NCBI GenBank assembly: GCA_035540495.1
Contig: DATLGL010000035.1
Location: 1 to 64,000 of the forward strand
Length of the DNA: 64,000 bases
Origin: DASVEG01 sp035540495
GTDB lineage: Bacteria; Actinomycetota; Acidimicrobiia; Acidimicrobiales; CADCTF01
Direction: 5' to 3'
A program made the translations under genes and the position numbers. This document shows positions 48,146-54,615 of the stretch, in pieces. How positions within the stretch are numbered: position 1 is the first letter of the stretch; every line of letters starts with the position of its first letter. The notes under the pieces were generated by a model that saw only the letters and a program-made list of their open reading frames with translations, was not told the origin of the DNA and did no database searches.

Positions 48146-48635
48146 CCCGCAACTGCTCGAGGAGCAGCTCGAGCGCGGCCACCGCGAACGTCACCATGTT
48201 GTCGAGCCGTTCGGAACGGCCGGTCAGGACGTGCCTCGCGGCTTCGGTGCCATCGGGTCCGGCGACGGCCGCCCAAGCGTGCCCCGCCGGGTCGCCGTAC
48301 GGGTTGCCGGAGGGTCCGGCGGCACCGCCCTCGCCGATCCCCCACGACGCGCCCGTCTTGGCCGCCACCGACCGGGCGAGGTAGCGGGCGAAGACCTCCG
48401 TCGCTCCGCGCATGCCCTCCGGCGTCTCGATCGCGCCGGCGACGAAGGCGCGGGTGGCCCTCGGCGTGTAGATCACCGCGCCGCCGACGTAGTACGCAGA
48501 GGCGCCAGGCACGGACAGGAGCGAGGCCGACACGAGTCCGCCGCACGACCCTTCGGCCACGGCGACCGTCTCGCCCCGTTCGACAAGGGCCGCGGCGACG
48601 CCGGCCGCGACGGCTGTCAGTCGTTCGTCGAGCAC
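48126..48635 (-). CDS. PncC/CinA C-terminal domain nicotinamide-nucleotide amidase-like protein
   Basis: The 169-residue protein has the CinA C-terminal fold, with VAVAEGSCGGLVSASLLSV near residue 22 and AYYVGGAVIYTPRAT, then GASWGIGEGGAAGPSGNPYG. It would deamidate NMN to nicotinate mononucleotide. The canonical AESCTGG is changed to AEGSCGG, which shifts or replaces the catalytic Ser, so activity is uncertain. GTG is the start. Its 3' end is antisense to the phosphoesterase gene. Confidence 0.78.
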   Translation of the reverse strand: MLDERLTAVAAGVAAALVERGETVAVAEGSCGGLVSASLLSVPGASAYYVGGAVIYTPRATRAFVAGAIETPEGMRGATEVFARYLARSVAAKTGASWGIGEGGAAGPSGNPYGDPAGHAWAAVAGPDGTEAARHVLTGRSERLDNMVTFAVAALELLLEQLRVSAREG

Positions 48636-48650
48636 GGCACAACACTGCCG

Positions 48651-48656
48651 TACGCT
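48651..48656 (+). promoter_or_regulatory. Putative -10 box (TACGCT) for the TauD-like gene
   Basis: TACGCT ends six bases before the ATG at 48663, which predicts transcription starting at the A of the start codon. Confidence 0.45.
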
Positions 48657-48662
48657 CGGCCC

Positions 48663-49502
48663 ATGGCACGTGCCATCACCGTGCAGCCGATGACCCCGAA
48701 GCTCGGCGCCGAGATCGCGGGCGTCGACCTCTCGCAACCTCTCGACGAGGGAACGGTCGCCGAGATCCGCGAGGCGCTGCTCGCCCACCACGTGATCGTC
48801 TTCCGGGATCAGCAGCTCACGCCCGACGACCAGATCCGCTTCGGGCGCTGCTTCGGCGAGCTCGACACCCATCCGTTCGTGGAGGGCATGCCGGCCCACC
48901 CAGAGATCATCGAGATCATCACGGAGCCCGACGACGTCTTCAACTTCGGCGGAGGGTGGCACACCGACGTGACGTTCCTCGAAGAACCCGATCTCGGCTC
49001 GATCCTCTACGGCATCGACGTCCCGGACGCGGGCGGCGACACGTTGTTCGCGAACCAGCACGCCGCGTACGAGGCGCTCTCGGACACGATCAAGGGGTTC
49101 CTCGACGGGCTCGTCGCGGTGCACTCGGCCGGGCCGCAGTACGCGCCCGGCGGCTATTCCACCCGTTCGAAGTCGATGAAGACGAAGAACGTCGACCTCG
49201 CCGATCGATCGGTTCGCCACCCCGTCGTACGGACCCATCCAGAGACCGGCCGCAAGGCGCTGTACGTGAACCGTGCGTTCACCACGCGCATCGAGGGCCT
49301 GAAGTACGACGAGTCAGCGGCGCTGCTCGAGTTCCTCTTCACCCACGCCGTGCGTGAGCCCTTCACGTGCCGCCTCCGCTGGGAGCCGGGGACGCTCGCG
49401 ATGTGGGACAACCGGAGCGTCCAGCACTACGCGCTCTTCGACTACCGCGGCCACCGGCGGCGCATGCACCGCATCACGGTGAAGGGCGATCGCCCGAGGT
49501 GA
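48663..49502 (+). CDS. TauD/TfdA-family Fe(II)/2-oxoglutarate dioxygenase
   Basis: The 279-residue enzyme starts AITVQPMTPKLGAEIAGVDL, typical of the family. It has the iron-binding facial triad in GWHTDVTF (His and Asp near residue 100) with the distal His in QHYALFDYRGHRRRMHRI; the last His and following Arg bind 2-oxoglutarate. It may act on taurine, an alkyl sulfate ester or an aryloxyacid. No sulfur transport genes are nearby. The last 29 bases overlap the end of xseB on the other strand. Confidence 0.9.
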   Translation: MARAITVQPMTPKLGAEIAGVDLSQPLDEGTVAEIREALLAHHVIVFRDQQLTPDDQIRFGRCFGELDTHPFVEGMPAHPEIIEIITEPDDVFNFGGGWHTDVTFLEEPDLGSILYGIDVPDAGGDTLFANQHAAYEALSDTIKGFLDGLVAVHSAGPQYAPGGYSTRSKSMKTKNVDLADRSVRHPVVRTHPETGRKALYVNRAFTTRIEGLKYDESAALLEFLFTHAVREPFTCRLRWEPGTLAMWDNRSVQHYALFDYRGHRRRMHRITVKGDRPR

Positions 49503-49683
49503 GCTTCTCGATGCGCTGCTGGATGTCGGCGAGCCGTGCTTCGGCCGCGGCGTGGAGCGCGCCGGCCCGTTCGTAGAGCTCGGTCACCTCTTCGATCCCG
49601 AGATCGCCCGACGCCATGCGGGCGATCGTCGACTCGAGCTGCTCGACGATCTGCTCGAACGTGAGGGCGTCGATCTCAGCCAT
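49474..49683 (-). CDS. xseB: Exodeoxyribonuclease VII small subunit
   Basis: The 69-residue helical protein begins EIDALTFEQIVEQLESTIARM and continues with SGDLGIEEVTELYERAGALH, the standard XseB two-helix pattern. Together with XseA it degrades single-stranded DNA to short oligonucleotides. ATG overlaps the xseA stop by eight bases. Its tail is antisense to the dioxygenase gene. Confidence 0.92.
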   Translation of the reverse strand: MAEIDALTFEQIVEQLESTIARMASGDLGIEEVTELYERAGALHAAAEARLADIQQRIEKLTSGDRPSP

Positions 49684-50881
49684 CGGCGACGTCGGCTCCG
49701 AACCGTCCACCTGCCACCTGCACCTCGATGCGCTCGCCGTGCTGCACGGCTCCAGGCTCGCGCACGACGTCGCCCGCAGCCGATCTGACGATGGCGTAGC
49801 CACGCTCCAGGACCCGCTGCGGGCTCAGCGACTCGAGGTGACGCCGGTGGCCGGCCAGCTCCGCTCGCTTCACCTCGACGAGACGGTCAGGCCGCAGCGC
49901 ATCGAGTCGGGCGCGTGATCGCGCGAGTCGCTCCCGCGCCCGCTGCAACCCTTCGGTCACGGCGCGATCACGATCGACGGCCGCGAGCCGTCGCTCGGCG
50001 CGATCGAGGTGGCGCGCCAGCAACGCGCTCGCACGCTCGCTGGCCGTGTCGAGCCGAGCCTCGATCGCGACACGATCCGGAACGACGGCTGCGGCGGCGA
50101 GTGAGGGGGTCCCGCACCGCAGGTCGGCCACGTCGTCGCACAGCGGACGGTCGCGCTCGTGGCCGATCGCGGAGACGATCGGGATGCCCGCCGCGCAGAT
50201 CGCGCGGCAGAGGTCTTCGTCGCTGAAGGGCAGCAACTGGGTGGCGTCGCCGCCGCCACGAGCGAGGACGATCACGTCGACCCCGTCGCGCTGCTGGAGG
50301 TCGTCGATCGCGCCGATGATGGCATCGGGCGCGCCCGCCCCGCTGACGGTCACCTCTCGGAACACGACCGGGTAGCCGGGGAACCGAGCGACAACCACCG
50401 ACTCGATGTCGTGCCTCACCGCTGCGTCGCTGCCGCAGACGACGCCGATGGCCCGCGGGAGCAACGGGATCGGGCGGCGCGGACGATCGAGCAGCCCGTC
50501 GTTCGACAGCCGGCTCCGAGCCTCGGCGATCATGGCTGCGACCGCGCCCTCGCCGACGGGTACGACCTCCTCGGCGACGAGCTGGAGCTGGCCCCACTGG
50601 TTGACCCACTCGAGGGTTCCGGTCACCTGCACGCGCTCCCCGTTCACGGTGCGGGCCCTTCGGGCCTTCGACGCCGGAACGGTCACCGAGATCTGCGCAG
50701 CACGATCCTTGAGGGTGAAGAAGATCCGTCCGCCGGGACGCTTCGACGGCCGGTGCACCTCGCCTTCCACCGCGATGCGCCCGATCGTGGCGAGGGAGCG
50801 GGCCAGCTCCGAGCTCAGACGGACGAGGGTGACCTTGCGAACGGCCGGGCTGGGCTCCGGTTCGGGATCGAAGAGGGTCAC
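49676..50881 (-). CDS. xseA: Exodeoxyribonuclease VII large subunit
   Basis: The 401-residue protein has an N-terminal OB-fold (about 15-110, EVHRPSKRPGGRIFFTLKDR) and a catalytic domain starting PLLPRAIGVVCGSDAAVRHDI. Motifs GGGDATQLLPFSDEDLCRAI and GHERDRPLCDDVADLRCGTPS follow, and then a long coiled coil. The more usual GGGSxEDLW and ETDxT motifs are present as GGGDATQLLPF and ERDRPL, so a few active-site residues differ from E. coli. The GTG has TACGGT seven bases upstream. Confidence 0.93.
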   Translation of the reverse strand: MTLFDPEPEPSPAVRKVTLVRLSSELARSLATIGRIAVEGEVHRPSKRPGGRIFFTLKDRAAQISVTVPASKARRARTVNGERVQVTGTLEWVNQWGQLQLVAEEVVPVGEGAVAAMIAEARSRLSNDGLLDRPRRPIPLLPRAIGVVCGSDAAVRHDIESVVVARFPGYPVVFREVTVSGAGAPDAIIGAIDDLQQRDGVDVIVLARGGGDATQLLPFSDEDLCRAICAAGIPIVSAIGHERDRPLCDDVADLRCGTPSLAAAAVVPDRVAIEARLDTASERASALLARHLDRAERRLAAVDRDRAVTEGLQRARERLARSRARLDALRPDRLVEVKRAELAGHRRHLESLSPQRVLERGYAIVRSAAGDVVREPGAVQHGERIEVQVAGGRFGADVADG

Positions 50882-50888
50882 CTCTTCG

Positions 50889-50894
50889 ACCGTA
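50889..50894 (-). promoter_or_regulatory. Putative -10 box (TACGGT) for xseAB
   Basis: TACGGT on the minus strand ends seven bases before the xseA GTG, with no ribosome binding site. Confidence 0.45.
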
Positions 50895-50915
50895 GCGGCA
50901 CCTCGTCGGTTCGCT

Positions 50916-50921
50916 TAGCGT
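50916..50921 (+). promoter_or_regulatory. Putative -10 box (TAGCGT) for the aldo/keto reductase gene
   Basis: TAGCGT ends six bases before the ATG at 50928. Together with the opposing box at 50889 it gives a 46-base divergent leaderless promoter region. Confidence 0.45.
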
Positions 50922-50927
50922 CCGGCC

Positions 50928-51842
50928 ATGGAACAGCGCACGCTCGGGCAGCTCGCGATCTCCGTCGTCGGGATCGGGTGCAACAACTTCGGCGGGCGGA
51001 TCGACGAGGCCCAGACCGCCGCCGTCGTCGACGCCGCGATCGACGCCGGGATCAACTTCTTCGACACCGCCGACGTGTACGGCAACGGCCTGTCGGAGGA
51101 GTTCCTCGGTCGTGCCCTCGGGAGCCGCCGCGACCAGGTGGTCATCGCCACCAAGTTCGGCGCAGCCACGGGTGCCAAGCCGGACAACGTGCGGTCGTCG
51201 TGCGAGGCGTCGTTGCGGCGGCTCGGGACCGACGTCATCGACCTGTACCAGCTGCACCGCCCGGACGACGACACGCCGATCGACGACACGCTCGCCGCGC
51301 TCCACGAGCTCGTCGAGCAGGGCAAGGTCCGCGAGATCGGCTGCTCGAACTTCGACGGCGCCCGCATCGACGCCGCGGACGACGTGTCGTCGTCGAAGGG
51401 GATTTCGCGTTTCGTGTCGGTGCAGAACCAGCTGAGCCTGCTCGACCGCCGCCAGGAGGACGACCTGCTCGCCGCCTGCGCTCGCCACGGCCTCGGCATC
51501 CTCCCGTACTTCCCGCTGGCGAGCGGCATGCTGACCGGGAAGTACAAGCGGGGCGAGGCGCCGCCCGAGGGGACGCGGCTGTCGCAGATGCCGGAGGACC
51601 GCCAGCAGCGCGCCCTCGACGAGCGGAACTTCGACGTCGTCGAGCGCCTCGAGCAGTTCGCGACCGAGCGCGGCCACACCATCTTGGAACTGGCGATGTC
51701 GTGGCTCGCGTGCCTGCCGAACATGGCGTCGGTCATCGCCGGTGCGACGAAGCCGGAGCAGGTGCGCTCGAACGCGAGCGCCGTCGGCTGGAAGCTCACC
51801 GAGGAGGAGATGACCGAGGTCGATCGCCTCGCTCGTCGCTGA
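50928..51842 (+). CDS. Aldo/keto reductase
   Basis: The 304-residue NADPH-dependent reductase shows the catalytic tetrad: Asp and Tyr in FFDTADVYGNG near residue 46, Lys in IATKFG near residue 76 and His in DLYQLHRPD near residue 109. The C-terminal NADP-binding segment is SVIAGATKPEQVRSNASAV. The substrate is unknown. It resembles the YghZ/potassium-channel-beta-like branch. A strong palindrome lies 32 bases after its stop. Confidence 0.92.
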   Translation: MEQRTLGQLAISVVGIGCNNFGGRIDEAQTAAVVDAAIDAGINFFDTADVYGNGLSEEFLGRALGSRRDQVVIATKFGAATGAKPDNVRSSCEASLRRLGTDVIDLYQLHRPDDDTPIDDTLAALHELVEQGKVREIGCSNFDGARIDAADDVSSSKGISRFVSVQNQLSLLDRRQEDDLLAACARHGLGILPYFPLASGMLTGKYKRGEAPPEGTRLSQMPEDRQQRALDERNFDVVERLEQFATERGHTILELAMSWLACLPNMASVIAGATKPEQVRSNASAVGWKLTEEEMTEVDRLARR

Positions 51843-51873
51843 CCACCCCGGCAGCGAAGCCCTTCCGCACGCG

Positions 51874-51917
51874 TTTGGGCCCCGACCGCCTCACGGGTGA
51901 AGCGGTCGGGGCCCAAA
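51874..51917. terminator. 16-bp perfect palindromic hairpin between convergent genes
   Basis: TTTGGGCCCCGACCGC (51874-51889) is exactly complementary to 51902-51917, around a 12-base loop that itself contains TCACGGGTGA. The A-tract and T-tract at the stem ends serve both directions. It should end the reductase transcript and that of the LAATG protein gene. Confidence 0.8.
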
Positions 51918-51941
51918 GCGAGGTAGTTGCGGGCGAGGGCG

Positions 51942-52751
51942 TTACTTGCGGGCGAAGCGGCGGGTGGCGACGCCGCCGCCGATCAGGCCGAAGCCGAGAA
52001 GCGCTGCCAGGCCGAGCGGGAGACCGGTCGCAGCCAGCGTCTCGGGGACCCGGGACAGCTGCAGGCCGAGCACCGAGGCACCCGTCGTCCCGGTCTGGTT
52101 CGTCGCCGCGACGGCCGCACGCTCACCAGCGGCCGAAGCAGCCGGACGCTCGTACTGCACGCCAAGGACCTGAGCACCGGAGCCCGGGATCCCCATCGCA
52201 CCGGCGACCGCCGCCTCGTTGGTGCCGAGGACCGTGCCTGATCCCGTGGCCGACGATCCCGTCTCGGTGGTGGTGCCGCCGGTGTTGCCGCCGTCGGTCG
52301 AGCCGTTGTTGCCGCCGGTGTTGCCACCGTTGTTGCCGCCGGTGTTGCCGCCGTTGTTGCCACCGGTCGGAGGCGCCGGCTTCTCCTTCGAGTGGCCCTT
52401 CTTCAGGCCGCCGCAGTTGCCGTTGTTGTCATCGGCGAAGTCGGCGTCGTTGCCACAGCCGTTGTTGCCGTCGTAGTCGCCGTCGCCCTGCGACTCGGCG
52501 GGCTGGCCCGCGGCGGCGTACGGCTTGTCGACACCGCCGCCGTCCGGATTCGATTCCGACCGGCCCTGGGTGCCCGATCCACCTGCTTCGGTCGTTCGAT
52601 CGGCCTTGCCCGGAGCTGCGTCCGTCGTCGTCTGCTCGGTCCCGTTGCTCTTCTTGGAGTGCTCAGGACCCGCCATCGCCGGGCTGCCGAGAAGCATCAT
52701 GCCCAGCAGACCGGTCCCGAGCACTGCCCCCAGCTTCGTTGCAGTGCCCAT
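51942..52751 (-). CDS. Secreted Gly/Asn-rich protein with LAATG sorting-like signal
   Basis: The 269-residue protein has a signal peptide (GAVLGTGLLGMMLLGSPAMA, cleavage after about residue 27), then low-complexity Ser/Thr/Gly sequence with four Cys in GNNGCGNDADFADDNNGNCGG. A GGNNGGNTGGN repeat (about 130-160) follows, and a C-terminus of LAATG, a hydrophobic helix (LPLGLAALLGFGLIGGG) and RRFARK. This is a cell-wall sorting architecture; LAXTG is recognised by class E sortases in actinobacteria. No sortase is in the window. AGGA four bases before ATG supports the start over upstream ATGs. No homolog or function is recognised. Confidence 0.72.
   Translation of the reverse strand: MGTATKLGAVLGTGLLGMMLLGSPAMAGPEHSKKSNGTEQTTTDAAPGKADRTTEAGGSGTQGRSESNPDGGGVDKPYAAAGQPAESQGDGDYDGNNGCGNDADFADDNNGNCGGLKKGHSKEKPAPPTGGNNGGNTGGNNGGNTGGNNGSTDGGNTGGTTTETGSSATGSGTVLGTNEAAVAGAMGIPGSGAQVLGVQYERPAASAAGERAAVAATNQTGTTGASVLGLQLSRVPETLAATGLPLGLAALLGFGLIGGGVATRRFARK
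52275..52370 (-). repeat. Gly/Asn-encoding tandem repeat
   Basis: Units of TTGCCGCCGGTGTTGCCACC on the plus strand repeat about six times and encode GGNNGGNTGG on the minus strand. Slippage here could change the length of the surface protein. Confidence 0.7.
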
Positions 52752-52811
52752 GTGTCCTGTTTCCGTCCTTGTCATCGGCGCCCTCTGCGGGTCGCCGTCC
52801 GTGGTGTGCTG

Positions 52812-52833
52812 ACCGTGGTGTTCCCACCACGGT
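52812..52833 (-). terminator. Hairpin after treZ
   Basis: ACCGTGGTG and CACCACGGT pair perfectly around TTCC, 22 bases downstream of the treZ stop. No U-run follows. The remaining sequence up to the next start at 52751 has no clear promoter, though one is expected there for the LAATG protein gene. Confidence 0.6.
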
Positions 52834-52854
52834 TCGTGGACCAAACCGCTTTAG

Positions 52855-54606
52855 CTAGTCAAGAATGACCAGGCTGAAGGGGGCTAGTTCCACGACACCT
52901 TCGGAGACGTCGGCCATGCCGGCCGATGACGCGACGACGGAAAGATTTCGCGCCGGTACCGGAACCCCCACCTTCCCGTCCGACAGGTTCGCGACGATGA
53001 CCACCGAGTCGCTTCCGTCGGGCGACCGGCGCTCGATGCGGATCCACCGGTCGTCTTCGGAGAACTCGACGTCGACGTCCTCGAAACGGCCTGGGCCGAG
53101 AGCCGGGCGCGAGCGCCGGAGCGAGATGAGCTGGCGGTGCCAGTCGAGAAGCGATGCGTGCGGCTCCCCGGTCACCTCGTCCCACAGGAGCTTCGAACGC
53201 TCGAAGGTCGCGGCGTCCTGCGGGTCGGGCACGTCGTCGGGCGACCAGCCGAAGTAGGAGAACTCCGAACGCCGCCCCTCGCTGACCGCACGACCGAGGT
53301 CGGGGTCGTGGTGGTCGGTGAAGTACTGGAACGGCGTCGACGCGCCCCACTCCTCGCCCTGGAACAGCATGGGAACGAACGGCGCGGTCAGCACGAGCCC
53401 AGCCGCGAGGCGGAGCTGGTCGGGGTTCAGGAGGTGGCTCGAGCGATCGCCCTGCGCGCGGTTGCCGATCTGGTCGTGGTTCTGCAGGTACCCGAGGAAC
53501 CGCCACGCCGGCAGGCCCACCGGCGGTCGCCCGTGACTGCGGCCGCGGTGAGGGTCGTACTCGCCGGCGAAGACGAACCCGCGGCGATACGACGTCGCGA
53601 GCTGCTCGACCTTGCCGAAGCTCTCGTAGTAGCCCGCGAGCTCACCCGTGAGCAGCGTGTGGAGGCAGTGGTGGAAGTCGTCGTTCCACTGCGCGTCGAT
53701 GCCGTAGCCGCCGACCTCCCGCCGCTGCACGATCCGCGGGTTGTTGAGGTCGGTCTCCGCGATGAGGAACAGGTCACGGCCGAGCTCGACCTCGAGCGCC
53801 TCGACCTCCATCGACATCTGCTCGAGCAGGTGCACGGCCGACATGTCGATGATGGCGTGGATCGCGTCGAGACGGAGCCCGTCGACGTGGTAGTCGCGCA
53901 ACCACATCAGTGCGTTGTCGAGGAAGAAGCGACGCGACTCGTCCGACCCTGGCGCGTCGACGTTGACCGCCATCCCCCATGGCGTCGAGTACTTGTCGGT
54001 GAAGTACGGCCCGTACTCGCCGAGGTAGTTCCCGGCCGGACCGAGGTGGTTGTAGACGACGTCGAGGATCACGCCGATCCCCTGCGCGTGCGCAGCGTCG
54101 ACGAGGCGCTTCAGCCCGGCGGGCCCCCCGTACGCGTGGTGCGGCGCGTAGAGGTCGACGCCGTCGTAGCCCCAGCCGCGATCTCCGCTGAACTCCGCGA
54201 CCGGGAGGAGCTCGATCAGGTCGATGCCGAGCTCGCGCAGGTGCGGCAGCCGTTCGATCGCGGCATCGAAGGTCCCGTCGGCCGTGAAGGTGCCCACGTG
54301 GAGCTCGTAGATGACCGAGCTCGCGAAGGGCACACCGCGCCATGAGCTGTCGGTCCACTCGAACGACGCGTGGTCGACGACCTCCGACGGGCCGTCGATC
54401 CCCTCGGGCTGGAAGGCGCTGCGGGGGTCCGGCCGCCCGGGGCCTCCGTCGATCGAGAAGAGGTAGCGCGTCCCGGGGGCCGCGCCGTCGACGGTCGCCG
54501 ACCACCACCCGGCGCCGATCCGTTCCATCGGGTGACGGTCGTCGCCGATCAACACGTCGACGGACCTTTCGGCGCGCGGCGCCCAGACGCGGAAGGTGTG
54601 GCTCAC
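52855..54606 (-). CDS. treZ: Malto-oligosyltrehalose trehalohydrolase
   Basis: The 583-residue GH13 enzyme releases trehalose from maltooligosyl-trehalose. An N-terminal CBM48-like domain (residues 1-95) is followed by the barrel with GVILDVVYNHLGPAGNYLG, the nucleophile region VDGLRLDAIHAI, FLIAETDLNNPR and YLQNHDQIGNR. GTG is the start, nine bases after treY. It completes the glgX-treY-treZ operon. Confidence 0.95.
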   Translation of the reverse strand: MSHTFRVWAPRAERSVDVLIGDDRHPMERIGAGWWSATVDGAAPGTRYLFSIDGGPGRPDPRSAFQPEGIDGPSEVVDHASFEWTDSSWRGVPFASSVIYELHVGTFTADGTFDAAIERLPHLRELGIDLIELLPVAEFSGDRGWGYDGVDLYAPHHAYGGPAGLKRLVDAAHAQGIGVILDVVYNHLGPAGNYLGEYGPYFTDKYSTPWGMAVNVDAPGSDESRRFFLDNALMWLRDYHVDGLRLDAIHAIIDMSAVHLLEQMSMEVEALEVELGRDLFLIAETDLNNPRIVQRREVGGYGIDAQWNDDFHHCLHTLLTGELAGYYESFGKVEQLATSYRRGFVFAGEYDPHRGRSHGRPPVGLPAWRFLGYLQNHDQIGNRAQGDRSSHLLNPDQLRLAAGLVLTAPFVPMLFQGEEWGASTPFQYFTDHHDPDLGRAVSEGRRSEFSYFGWSPDDVPDPQDAATFERSKLLWDEVTGEPHASLLDWHRQLISLRRSRPALGPGRFEDVDVEFSEDDRWIRIERRSPDGSDSVVIVANLSDGKVGVPVPARNLSVVASSAGMADVSEGVVELAPFSLVILD

Positions 54607-54615
54607 GCGGCGGTC

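Noticed and set aside
52275..52370. Repeats suggesting a CRISPR or minisatellite array
   Set aside because: They are in frame and encode GGNNGGNTGG within a secreted protein; no spacer-like sequences.
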